64,000 nucleotides of DNA, from assembly GCA_023053685.1 (NCBI GenBank), contig JALIGW010000212.1, forward strand, positions 124,001 through 188,000, in the 5' to 3' direction. Within the stretch, counting starts at the first letter, position 1. Each line of letters begins with the position of its first letter. Shown here piece by piece: positions 1 to 10,600 of this stretch. Made by a program: the position numbers and the translations under genes. This DNA is from Diadophis punctatus similis. Taxonomy: Eukaryota > Chordata > Lepidosauria > Squamata > Dipsadidae. The notes under the pieces were generated by a model that was given only the letters and a program-made list of their open reading frames with translations, did not search any database and was not told the origin of the DNA.

Positions 1-176
1 AGCCTACCCTGAAGAGCTAGCCCAAGGTCTAACACAGAATTCGCCTCAGTTCTCAATTCAGCCAAAAAACATGACTTTTGACAAACACCTCAGAAATGAA
101 AATGAAACACATATTCCTGTTCTGCACAGGCTGGAAAGCCGAATTCTCGCTTGATTTTCGATTCCGAGCCTACCCT

Positions 177-342
177 GAAGAGCTAGCCCAAAGTCTAACA
201 CAGCATTCGCCTTAGGATTCAATTCAGCCCAAAAACATCACTTTTGACAAACACCTCAGAAATGAAAAAGAAACACATATTCCTGTTCCCCACGGGCTGG
301 AAAGCCGAATTCTCGCTTGATTATTGATTCTGACCTTTCCCT
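177..342 (+). repeat. Reference monomer, type b (AAAGTCTAAC ... CCTTAGGATTC)
   Basis: The left half reads CCCAAAGTC rather than CCCAAGGTC, and CCTTAGGATTC rather than CCTTATTTCTC. Type b nearly always follows a monomer ending in CGAGCCTACCCT. This fixed neighbour relation shows that monomer order, not only monomer sequence, is inherited. In Region I many type b monomers also read ACAAATACC; right of about 17,950 they read ACAAACACC. Confidence 0.9.
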
Positions 343-508
343 GAAGAGCTAGCGCAAGGTCTAACAGAGCATTCGCCTTATTTCTCAATTCGGCCCAAAA
401 ACATCACTTTTGACAAACACCTCAGAAATGAAAAAGAAACACATATTCCTGTTCCCCACGGGCTGGAAAGCTGAATTCTCGCTCAATTTTTGATTCCGAC
501 CTTTCCCT
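343..508 (+). repeat. Reference monomer, type d (GCTAGCGCAAGG ... CAGAGC ... TTCGGCCC)
   Basis: Three linked changes define this type: GCTAGCGC for GCTAGCCC, AACAGAGCATT for AACACAGCATT, and AATTCGGCCC for AATTCAGCCC. It follows a monomer ending in GATTATTGATTCTGACC or GATTGTGACC. An incomplete version with CCC instead of CGC but with the other two changes occurs at 2,003. Later derivatives read GAACATTCCCC (about 23,771, 32,902 and 54,161) or GAACAATCCCC (40,539 and 43,028). Confidence 0.88.
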
Positions 509-674
509 GAAGAGCTAGCCCAAGGTCTAAAACAGCATTCGCCTTATTTCTCAATTCAGCCCAAAAACATCACTTTTGACAAACACCTCAGAAATGAAAA
601 AGAAACACATATTCCTGTTCCCCATGGGCTGGAAAGCCGAATTCTCGCTTGATTTTCGATTCCTAGCCTACCCT

Positions 675-1330
675 GAAGAGCTAGCCCAAGGTCTAACACA
701 GCATTCGCCTTATTTCTCAATTCAGCCCAAAAACATCACTTTTGACAAACACCTCAGAAATGAAAAAGAAACACATATTCCTGTTCCCCACGGGCTGGAA
801 AGCCGAATTCTCACTCAATTTTTGATTCCGACCTTTCCCTGAAGAGCTAGCCCAAGGTCTAACACAGCATTCGCCTTATTTCTCAATTCAGCCCAAAAAC
901 ATCACTTTTGGCAAACACCTCAGAAATGAAAATGAAACACATATCCCTGTTCCCCACAGGCTGGAAAGCTGAATTCTCGCTTGATTTTTGATTCCGAGCC
1001 TACCCTGAAGAGCTAGCCCAAAGTCTAACACAGCATTCGCCTTAGGATTCAATTCAGCCCAAAAACATCACTTTTGACAAATACCTCAGAAATGAAAAAG
1101 AAACACATATTCCTGTTCCCCATGGCCTGGAAAGCCGAATTCTCGCTTGATTATTGATTCTGACCTTTCCCTGAAGAGCTAGCCCAAGGTCTAACACAGC
1201 ATTCGCCTTATTTCTCAATTCAGCCCAAAAACATCACTTTTGACAAACACCTCAGAAATGAAAAAGAAACACATATTCCTGTTCCCCATGGGCTGGAAAG
1301 CTGAATTCTCACTCAATTTTTGATTCCGAC
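675..1330. repeat. Four-monomer segment shared with 6,987-7,643
   Basis: Order: type a with CTCACTCAA, type a with TTTTGGC and CATATCCCTG, type b with ACAAATACC and CCATGGCCTGG, then type a with GCTGAATTCTCACTCAA. The rare CCATGGCCTGG and CATATCCCTG changes recur in the same order near 7,255 and 7,436. It leads directly into the GAATCTCAT monomer in both places. Confidence 0.8.
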
Positions 1331-1338
1331 CTTTCCCT

Positions 1339-1504
1339 GAAGAGCTAGCCCAAGGTCTAACACAGCATTCGCCTTATTTCTCAATTCAGCCCAAAAACAT
1401 CACTTTTGGCAAACACCTCAGAAATGAAAAAGAATCTCATATTCCTGTTCCCCACGGGCTGGAAAGCCGAATTCTCGCTCAATTTTTGATTCCGACCTTT
1501 CCCT
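1339..1504 (+). repeat. Private monomer variant of Region I (GAAAAAGAATCTCATATTCC)
   Basis: Instead of GAAACACAT this monomer reads GAATCTCAT, together with TTTTGGC upstream. AGAATCTCAT starts at 1,431, 2,759, 4,751, 6,581, 7,744, 9,735, 11,563, 15,874 and 17,532 and nowhere further right. The spacings are whole monomer numbers (8, 12, 11, 7, 12, 11, 26, 10) once single-base indels are counted. It is therefore a clean ruler for the higher-order structure of the left 17.6 kb. Confidence 0.92.
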
Positions 1505-2168
1505 GAAGAGCTAGCCCAAGGTCTAACACAGCATTCGCCCTATTTCTCAATTCAGCCCAAAAACATCACTTTTGACAAACACCTCAGAAATGAAAATGAA
1601 ACACATATTCCTGTTCCCCACAGGCTGGAAAGCTGAATTCTCGCTTGATTTTTGATTCCGAGCCTACCCTGAAGAGCTAGCCCAAAGTCTAACACAGCAT
1701 TCGCCTTAGGATTCAATTCAGCCCAAAAACATCACTTTTGACAAATACCTCAGAAATGAAAAAGAAACACATATTCCTGTTCCCCATGGGCTGGAAAGCC
1801 GAATTCTCGCTTGATTATTGATTCTGACCTTTCCCTGAAGAGCTAGCCCAAGGTCTAACACAGCATTCGCCTTATTTCTCAATTCAGCCCAAAAACATCA
1901 CTTTTGACAAACACCTCAGAAATGAAAATGAAACACATATTCCTGTTCCCCATGGGCTGGAAAGCCGAATTCTCGCTTGATTATTGATTGTGACCTTTCC
2001 CTGAAGAGCTAGCCCAAGGTCTAACAGAGCATTCGCCTTATTTCTCAATTCGGCCCAAAAACATCACTTTTGACAAACACCTCAGAAATGAAAAAGAAAC
2101 ACATATTCCTGTTCCCCACGGGCTGGAAAGCCGAATTCTCGCTCAATTTTTGATTCCGACCTTTCCCT

Positions 2169-2334
2169 GAAGAGCTAGCCCAAGGTCTAACACAGCATTC
2201 GCCTTATTTCTCAATTCAGCCCAAAAACATCACTTTTGACAAACACCTCAGAAATGAAAAAGAAACACATATTCCTGTTCCCCATGGGCTGGAAAGCCGA
2301 ATTCTCGCTTGATTTTCGATTCCTAGCCTACCCT
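2169..2334 (+). repeat. Reference monomer, type a (left half ends CTTATTTCTCAATTCAGCCC)
   Basis: One complete 166-bp monomer, counted from GAAGAGCTAG. The type a left half (AAGGTCTAACACAGCATTCG, then TTATTTCTC) is the commonest in the array. Its middle is TTTTGACAAACACCTCAG followed by ATGAAAAAGAAACACAT. The right half of this copy is CCCCATGGGCTGG, then GCCGAATTCTCGCTTG, ending in GATTCCTAGCC. Left and right halves combine freely elsewhere, so monomers are best described as left type plus right type. The commonest right halves are CCCACGGG with CTCAATTTTTGATTCCGACC, CCCATGGG with GATTATTGATTCTGACC, and CCCACAGG with GATTTTTGATTCCGAGCC. Confidence 0.9.
2287..2298 (+). other. Short hairpin motif in the monomer, GGCT-GGAA-AGCC
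   Basis: Monomer positions 119-130 form a perfect 4-bp inverted repeat around GGAA, which fits the GNRA tetraloop rule if the strand is transcribed. It is present in almost every monomer. The common variant GGCTGGAAAGCT keeps pairing as a G-U wobble in RNA, while GGAAACCC variants break it. The stem is too short to claim a function; the site given is one representative. Confidence 0.45.
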
Positions 2335-2500
2335 GAAGAGCTAGCCCAAGGTCTAACACAGAATTCGCCTCAGTTCTCAGTTCAGCCAAAAAACATGACT
2401 TTTGACAAACACCTCAGAAATGAAAATGAAACACATATTCCTGTTCCGCACAGGCTGGAAAGCCGAATTCTCGCTTGATTTTCGATTCCGAGCCTACCCT
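2335..2500 (+). repeat. Reference monomer, type c (AGAATTCGCCTCAG ... AAAAAACATGAC)
   Basis: The left half carries AGAATTCGCCTCAGTTCTC, which makes a second EcoRI site in the monomer, and CCAAAAAACATGAC in place of CCCAAAAACATCAC. It usually follows a monomer ending in GATTCCTAGCCTACCCT. Its right half is most often CCGCACAGG or CTGCACAGG, and it is usually followed by a type b monomer. The pair (CCTAGCC-ending monomer plus type c) is what keeps an 80-codon frame open; that frame is a by-product and not evidence of a gene. Confidence 0.88.
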
Positions 2501-2655
2501 GAAGAGCTAGCCCAAAGTCTAACACAGCATTCGCCTTAGGATTCAATTCAGCCCAAAAACATCACTTTTGACAAATACCTCAGAAATGAAAAAGAAACAC
2601 ATATTCCTGTTCCCCATGGGCTGGAAAGCCGAATTCTCGCTTGATTATTGATTCT

Positions 2656-3983
2656 GACCTTTCCCTGAAGAGCTAGCCCAAGGTCTAACACAGCATTCGC
2701 CTTATTTCTCAATTCAGCCCAAAAACATCACTTTTGGCAAACACCTCAGAAATGAAAAAGAATCTCATATTCCTGTTCCCCACGGGCTGGAAAGCCGAAT
2801 TCTCGCTCAATTTTTGATTCCGACCTTTCCCTGAAGAGCTAGCCCAAGGTCTAACACAGCATTCGCCCTATTTCTCAATTCAGCCCAAAAACATCACTTT
2901 TGACAAACACCTCAGAAATGAAAATGAAACACATATTCCTGTTCCCCACAGGCTGGAAAGCTGAATTCTCGCTTGATTTTTGATTCCGAGCCTACCCTGA
3001 AGAGCTAGCCCAAAGTCTAACACAGCATTCGCCTTAGGATTCAATTCAGCCCAAAAACATCACTTTTGACAAATACCTCAGAAATGAAAAAGAAACACAT
3101 ATTCCTGTTCCCCATGGGCTGGAAAGCCGAATTCTCGCTTGATTATTGATTCTGACCTTTCCCTGAAGAGCTAGCCCAAGGTCTAACACAGCATTCGCCT
3201 TATTTCTCAATTCAGCCCAAAAACATCACTTTTGACAAACACCTCAGAAATGAAAATGAAACACATATTCCTGTTCCCCATGGGCTGGAAAGCCGAATTC
3301 TCGCTTGATTATTGATTGTGACCTTTCCCTGAAGAGCTAGCCCAAGGTCTAACAGAGCATTCGCCTTATTTCTCAATTCGGCCCAAAAACATCACTTTTG
3401 ACAAACACCTCAGAAATGAAAAAGAAACACATATTCCTGTTCCCCACGGGCTGGAAAGCCGAATTCTCGCTCAATTTTTGATTCCGACCTTTCCCTGAAG
3501 AGCTAGCCCAAGGTCTAACACAGCATTCGCCTTATTTCTCAATTCAGCCCAAAAACATCACTTTTGACAAACACCTCAGAAATGAAAAAGAAACACATAT
3601 TCCTGTTCCCCATGGGCTGGAAAGCCGAATTCTCGCTTGATTTTCGATTCCTAGCCTACCCTGAAGAGCTAGCCCAAGGTCTAACACAGAATTCGCCTCA
3701 GTTCTCAGTTCAGCCAAAAAACATGACTTTTGACAAACACCTCAGAAATGAAAATGAAACACATATTCCTGTTCCGCACAGGCTGGAAAGCCGAATTCTC
3801 GCTTGATTTTCGATTCCGAGCCTACCCTGAAGAGCTAGCCCAAAGTCTAACACAGCATTCGCCTTAGGATTCAATTCAGCCCAAAAACATCACTTTTGAC
3901 AAATACCTCAGAAATGAAAAAGAAACACATATTCCTGTTCCCCATGGGCTGGAAAGCCGAATTCTCGCTTGATTATTGATTCT
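2656..3983. repeat. 8-mer HOR unit, copy B (1,328 bp)
   Basis: Tandem second copy of the unit starting at 1,328. By eye I see no difference between the two until about 4,060, where this copy continues with TTTTGACAAACACC in place of TTTTGGC. The same segment also begins the first 30-mer block, so the 8-mer duplication was added in front of the 30-mer series. Confidence 0.88.
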
Positions 3984-6768
3984 GACCTTTCCCTGAAGAG
4001 CTAGCCCAAGGTCTAACACAGCATTCGCCTTATTTCTCAATTCAGCCCAAAAACATCACTTTTGACAAACACCTCAGAAATGAAAAAGAAACACATATTC
4101 CTGTTCCCCACGGGCTGGAAAGCCGAATTCTCACTCAATTTTTGATTCCGACCATTCCCTGAAGAGCTAGCCCAAGGTCTAACACAGCATTCGCCTTATT
4201 TCTCAATTCAGCCCAAAAACATCACTTTTGGCAAACACCTCAGAAATGAAAATGAAACACATATCCCTGTTCCCCACAGGCTGGAAAGCTGAATTCTCGC
4301 TTGATTTTTGATTCCGAGCCTACCCTGAAGAGCTAGCCCAAAGTCTAACACAGCATTCGCCTTAGGATTCAATTCAGCCCAAAAACATCACTTTTGACAA
4401 ATACCTCAGAAATGAAAAAGAAACACATATTCCTGTTCCCCATGGCCTGGAAAGCCGAATTCTCACTTGATTATTGATTCTGACCTTTCCCTGAAGAGCT
4501 AGCCCAAGGTCTAACACAGCATTCGCCTTATTTCTCAATTCAGCCCAAAAACATCACTTTTGACAAACTCCTCAGAAATGAAAAAGAAACACATATTCCT
4601 GTTCCCCATGGGCTGGAAAGCCGAATTCTCACTCAATTTTTGATTCCGACCTTTCCCTGAAGAGCTAGCCCAAGGTCTAACACAGCATTCGCCTTATTTC
4701 TCAATTCAGCCCAAAAACATCACTTTTGGCAAACACCTCAGAAATGAAAAAGAATCTCATATTCCTGTTCCCCACGGGCTGGAAAGCCGAATTCTCGCTC
4801 AATTTTTGATTCCGACCTTTCCCTGAAGAGCTAGCCCAAGGTCTAACACAGCATTCGCCCTATTTCTCAATTCAGCCCAAAAACATCACTTTTGACAAAC
4901 ACCTCAGAAATGAAAATGAAACACATATTCCTGTTCCCCACAGGCTGGAAAGCTGAATTCTCACTTGATTTTTGATTCCGAGCCTACCCTGAAGAGCTAG
5001 CCCAAAGTCTAACACAGCATTCGCCTTAGGATTCAATTCAGCCCAAAAACATCACTTTTGACAAACACCTCAGAAATGAAAAAGAAACACATATTCCTGT
5101 TCCCCATGGGCTGGAAAGCCGAATTCTCGCTTGATTATTGATTCTGACCTTTCCCTGAAGAGCTAGCCCAAGGTCTAACACAGCATTCGCCTTATTTCTC
5201 AATTCAACCCAAAAACATCACTTTTGACAAACACCTCAGAAATGAAAAAGAAACACATATTCCTGTTCCCCACGGGCTGGAAAGCCGAATTCTCGCTCAA
5301 TTTTTTGATTCCGACCTTTCCCTGAAGAGCTAGCCCAAGGTCTAACACAGCATTCGCCTTATTTCTCAATTCAGCCCAAAAACATCACTTTTGACAAACA
5401 CCTCAGAAATGAAAAAGAAACACATATTCCTGTTCCCCACGGGCTGGAAAGCCGAATTCTCCCCTCAATTTTTGATTCCAACCTTTCCCTGAAGAGCTAG
5501 CCCAAGGTCTAACACAGCATTCGCCTTATTTCTCAATTCAGCCCAAAAACATCACTTTTGACAAACACCTCAGAAATGAAAATGAAACACATATTCCTGT
5601 TCCCCATGGGCTGGAAAGCCAAATTCTCGCTTGATTATTGATTGTGACCTTTCCCTGAAGAGCTAGCGCAAGGTCTAACAGAGCATTCGCCTTATTTCTC
5701 AATTCGGCCCAAAAACATCACTTTTGACAAACACCTCAGAAATGAAAAAGAAACACATATTCCTGTTCCCCCACGGGCTGGAAAGCCGAATTCTCGCTCA
5801 ATTTTTGATTCCGACCTTTCCCTGAAGAGCTAGCCCAAGGTCTAACACAGCATTCGCCTTATTTCTCAATTCAGCCCAAAAACATCACTTTTGACAAACA
5901 CCTCAGAAATGAAAAAGAAACACATATTCCTGTTCCCCATGGGCTGGAAAGCCGAATTCTCGCTTGATTTTCGATTCCTAGCCTACCCTGAAGAGCTAGC
6001 CCAAGGTCTAACACTGAATTCGCCTCAGTTCTCAATTCAGCCAAAAAAACATGACTTTTGACAAACACCTCAGAAATGAAAATGAAACACATATTCCTGT
6101 TCCGCACAGGCTGGAAAGCCGAATTCTCGCTTGATTTTCGATTCCGAGCCTACCCTGAAGAGCTAGCCCAAAGTCTAACACAGCATTCGCCTTAGGATTC
6201 AATTCAGCCCAAAAACATCACTTTTGACAAATACCTCAGAAATGAAAAAGAAACACATATTCCTGTTCCCCATGGGCTGGAAAGCCGAATTCTCGCTTGA
6301 TTATTGATTCTGACCTTTCCCTGAAGAGCTAGCCCAAGGTCTAACACAGCATTCGCCTTATTTCTCAATTCAGCCCAAAAACATCACTTTTGACAAACAC
6401 CTCAGAAATGAAAAAGAAACACATATTCCTGTTCCCCATGGGCTGGAAAGCCGAATTCTCACTCAATTTTTGATTCCGACCTTTCCCTGAAGAGCTAGCC
6501 CAAGGTCTAACACAGCATTCGCCTTATTTCTCAATTCAGCCCAAAAACATCACTTTTGGCAAACACCTCAGAAATGAAAAAGAATCTCATATTCCTGTTC
6601 CCCACGGGCTGGAAAGCCGAATTCTCGCTCAATTTTTGATTCCGACCTTTCCCTGAAGAGCTAGCCCAAGGTCTAACACAGCATTCGCCCTATTTCTCAA
6701 TTCAGCCCAAAAACATCACTTTTGACAAACACCTCAGAAATGAAAATGAAACACATATTCCTGTTCCC
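2657..6768. repeat. 30-mer register block, copy 1
   Basis: This stretch of about 25 monomers recurs at a 4,982-4,985 bp offset (30 monomers plus indels). Matching landmarks include AGAATCTCAT (2,759, 4,751, 6,581), GACCATTCCCT near 4,153, CAAACTCCTC near 4,565, CAATTCAACCC near 5,205, CTCCCCTCAA near 5,461, and GTCTAACACTGAATTC near 6,008. It carries four one-base insertions: T near 5,297, C near 5,461, C near 5,768 and A near 6,044. The match ends at about 6,768, where CCCATGGG replaces CCCACAGG. Confidence 0.88.
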
Positions 6769-7641
6769 CATGGGCTGGAAAGCTGAATTCTCGCTTGATT
6801 TTCGATTCCTAGCCTACCCTGAAGAGCTAGCCCAAGGTCTAACACAGAATTCGCCTCAGTTCTCAATTCAGCCAAAAAACATGACTTTTGACAAACACCT
6901 CAGAAATGAAAATGAAACACATATTCCTGTTCCCCATGGGCTGGAAAGCCGAATTCTCGCTTGATTATTGATTCTGACCTTTCCCTGAAGAGCTAGCCCA
7001 AGGTCTAACACAGCATTCGCCTTATTTCTCAATTCAGCCCAAAAACATCACTTTTGACAAACACCTCAGAAATGAAAAAGAAACACATATTCCTGTTCCC
7101 CACGGGCTGGAAAGCCGAATTCTCACTCAATTTTTGATTCCGACCTTTCCCTGAAGAGCTAGCCCAAGGTCCTAACACAGCATTCGCCTTATTTCTCAAT
7201 TCAGCCCAAAAACATCACTTTTGGCAAACACCTCAGAAATGAAAATGAAACACATATCCCTGTTCCCCACAGGCTGGAAAGCTGAATTCTCGCTTGATTT
7301 TTGATTCCGAGCCTACCCTGAAGAGCTAGCCCAAAGTCTAACACAGCATTCGCCTTAGGATTCAATTCAGCCCAAAAACATCACTTTTGACAAATACCTC
7401 AGAAATGAAAAAGAAACACATATTCCTGTTCCCCATGGCCTGGAAAGCCGAATTCTCGCTTGATTATTGATTCTGACCTTTCCCTGAAGAGCTAGCCCAA
7501 GGTCTAACACAGCATTCGCCTTATTTCTCAATTCAGCCCAAAAACATCACTTTTGACAAACACCTCAGAAATGAAAAAGAAACACATATTCCTGTTCCCC
7601 ATGGGCTGGAAAGCTGAATTCTCACTCAATTTTTGATTCCG
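6769..7641. repeat. Linker between the two 30-mer blocks
   Basis: About five monomers. The first joins a GCTGAATTCTCGCTTG right half to a CCTAGCC ending and a type c monomer whose right half is CCCATGGG, an unusual combination suggesting a recombination joint. From 6,987 it repeats the order found at 675-1,330. It includes a one-base insertion, GGTCCTAAC, near 7,170. Confidence 0.75.
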
Positions 7642-10600
7642 ACCTTTCCCTGAAGAGCTAGCCCAAGGTCTAACACAGCATTCGCCTTATTTCTCAATTC
7701 AGCCCAAAAACATCACTTTTGGCAAACACCTCAGAAATGAAAAAGAATCTCATATTCCTGTTCCCCACGGGCTGGAAAGCCGAATTCTCGCTCAATTTTT
7801 GATTCCGACCTTTCCCTGAAGAGCTAGCCCAAGGTCTAACACAGCATTCGCCCTATTTCTCAATTCAGCCCAAAAACATCACTTTTGACAAACACCTCAG
7901 AAATGAAAATGAAACACATATTCCTGTTCCCCACAGGCTGGAAAGCTGAATTCTCGCTTGATTTTTGATTCCGAGCCTACCCTGAAGAGCTAGCCCAAAG
8001 TCTAACACAGCATTCGCCTTAGGATTCAATTCAGCCCAAAAACATCACTTTTGACAAATACCTCAGAAATGAAAAAGAAACACATATTCCTGTTCCCCAT
8101 GGGCTGGAAAGCCGAATTCTCGCTTGATTATTGATTCTGACCTTTCCCTGAAGAGCTAGCCCAAGGTCTAACACAGCATTCGCCTTATTTCTCAATTCAG
8201 CCCAAAAACATCACTTTTGACAAACACCTCAGAAATGAAAATGAAACACATATTCCTGTTCCCCATGGGCTGGAAAGCCGAATTCTCGCTTGATTATTGA
8301 TTGTGACCTTTCCCTGAAGAGCTAGCCCAAGGTCTAACAGAGCATTCGCCTTATTTCTCAATTCGGCCCAAAAACATCACTTTTGACAAACACCTCAGAA
8401 ATGAAAAAGAAACACATATTCCTGTTCCCCACGGGCTGGAAAGCCGAATTCTCGCTCAATTTTTGATTCCGACCTTTCCTGAAGAGCTAGCCCAAGGTCT
8501 AACACAGCATTCGCCTTATTTCTCAATTCAGCCCAAAAACATCACTTTTGACAAACACCTCAGAAATGAAAAAGAAACACATATTCCTGTTCCCCATGGG
8601 CTGGAAAGCCGAATTCTCGCTTGATTTTCGATTCCTAGCCTACCCTGAAGAGCTAGCCCAAGGTCTAACACAGAATTCGCCTCAGTTCTCAATTCAGCCA
8701 AAAAACATGACTTTTGACAAACACCTCAGAAATGAAAATGAAACACATATTCCTGTTCCGCACAGGCTGGAAAGCCGAATTCTCGCTTGATTTTCGATTC
8801 CGAGCCTACCCTGAAGAGCTAGCCCAAAGTCTAACACAGCATTCGCCTTAGGATTCAATTCAGCCCAAAAACATCACTTTTGACAAATACCTCAGAAATG
8901 AAAAAGAAACACATATTCCTGTTCCCCATGGGCTGGAAAGCCGAATTCTCGCTTGATTATTGATTCTGACCTTTCCCTGAAGAGCTAGCCCAAGGTCTAA
9001 CACAGCATTCGCCTTATTTCTCAATTCAGCCCAAAAACATCACTTTTGACAAACACCTCAGAAATGAAAAAGAAACACATATTCCTGTTCCCCACGGGCT
9101 GGAAAGCCGAATTCTCACTCAATTTTTGATTCCGACCATTCCCTGAAGAGCTAGCCCAAGGTCTAACACAGCATTCGCCTTATTTCTCAATTCAGCCCAA
9201 AAACATCACTTTTGGCAAACACCTCAGAAATGAAAATGAAACACATATCCCTGTTCCCCACAGGCTGGAAAGCTGAATTCTCGCTTGATTTTTGATTCCG
9301 AGCCTACCCTGAAGAGCTAGCCCAAAGTCTAACACAGCATTCGCCTTAGGATTCAATTCAGCCCAAAAACATCACTTTTGACAAATACCTCAGAAATGAA
9401 AAAGAAACACATATTCCTGTTCCCCATGGCCTGGAAAGCCGAATTCTCACTTGATTATTGATTCTGACCTTTCCCTGAAGAGCTAGCCCAAGGTCTAACA
9501 CAGCATTCGCCTTATTTCTCAATTCAGCCCAAAAACATCACTTTTGACAAACTCCTCAGAAATGAAAAAGAAACACATATTCCTGTTCCCCATGGGCTGG
9601 AAAGCCGAATTCTCACTCAATTTTTGATTCCGACCTTTCCCTGAAGAGCTAGCCCAAGGTCTAACACAGCATTCGCCTTATTTCTCAATTCAGCCCAAAA
9701 ACATCACTTTTGGCAAACACCTCAGAAATGAAAAAGAATCTCATATTCCTGTTCCCCACGGGCTGGAAAGCCGAATTCTCGCTCAATTTTTGATTCCGAC
9801 CTTTCCCTGAAGAGCTAGCCCAAGGTCTAACACAGCATTCGCCCTATTTCTCAATTCAGCCCAAAAACATCACTTTTGACAAACACCTCAGAAATGAAAA
9901 TGAAACACATATTCCTGTTCCCCACAGGCTGGAAAGCTGAATTCTCACTTGATTTTTGATTCCGAGCCTACCCTGAAGAGCTAGCCCCAAAGTCTAACAC
10001 AGCATTCGCCTTAGGATTCAATTCAGCCCAAAAACATCACTTTTGACAAACACCTCAGAAATGAAAAAGAAACACATATTCCTGTTCCCCATGGGCTGGA
10101 AAGCCGAATTCTCGCTTGATTATTGATTCTGACCTTTCCCTGAAGAGCTAGCCCAAGGTCTAACACAGCATTCGCCTTATTTCTCAATTCAACCCAAAAA
10201 CATCACTTTTGACAAACACCTCAGAAATGAAAAAGAAACACATATTCCTGTTCCCCACGGGCTGGAAAGCCGAATTCTCGCTCAATTTTTGATTCCGACC
10301 TTTCCCTGAAGAGCTAGCCCAAGGTCTAACACAGCATTCGCCTTATTTCTCAATTCAGCCCAAAAACATCACTTTTGACAAACACCTCAGAAATGAAAAA
10401 GAAACACATATTCCTGTTCCCCACGGGCTGGAAAGCCGAATTCTCCCTCAATTTTTGATTCCAACCTTTCCCTGAAGAGCTAGCCCAAGGTCTAACACAG
10501 CATTCGCCTTATTTCTCAATTCAGCCCAAAAACATCACTTTTGACAAACACCTCAGAAATGAAAATGAAACACATATTCCTGTTCCCCCATGGGCTGGAA

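Larger units (their letters stand above)
1..674. repeat. Left-edge segment repeated at 14,282-14,954
   Basis: Order of monomers: type c with CTGCACAGG, type b, CCCACGGG monomer, type d, then a type a monomer with the rare GGTCTAAAACAGC (529) and an ending of GATTCCTAGCC. The same order, including GGTCTAAAACAGC (14,809), recurs 14,280 bp downstream. That is 86 monomers plus the net indels seen in between. The first base falls inside a monomer, so the array continues beyond the left edge. Confidence 0.82.
1328..2655. repeat. 8-mer HOR unit, copy A (1,328 bp)
   Basis: Eight monomers that repeat immediately downstream. The anchor AGAATCTCAT sits at 1,431 here and at 2,759 in the next copy, exactly 8 x 166 bp. 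Order: GAATCTCAT monomer, type a with GCCCTATTTC and CCCACAGG, type b (ACAAATACC), type a with GATTGTGACC, the d-like monomer, type a ending CCTAGCC, type c with the private CAGTTCTCAGTTC, then type b. The private CTCAGTTC change occurs in both copies, which shows that the duplication is recent. Confidence 0.9.

Noticed and set aside
2236..2478. Recurrent 80-codon plus-strand open frame starting at TTG in the type a / type c monomer pair (also at 3,564, 8,548, 12,700, 25,308, 60,004 and many more)
   Set aside because: It spans 1.5 satellite monomers, recurs wherever that monomer pair occurs, and begins at a TTG without any start context. Its length is set by the frame shift of a 166-bp period (3 x 55 + 1). 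Its changes are those of the DNA repeat, with no sign of coding constraint.
5871..6107. Minus-strand open frames of 77-89 codons (also 15,333, 16,328, 20,806, 29,925, 40,728 and 47,861)
   Set aside because: Same cause on the other strand. Several exist only because a one-base indel in a monomer removes a stop, which argues against a conserved gene.
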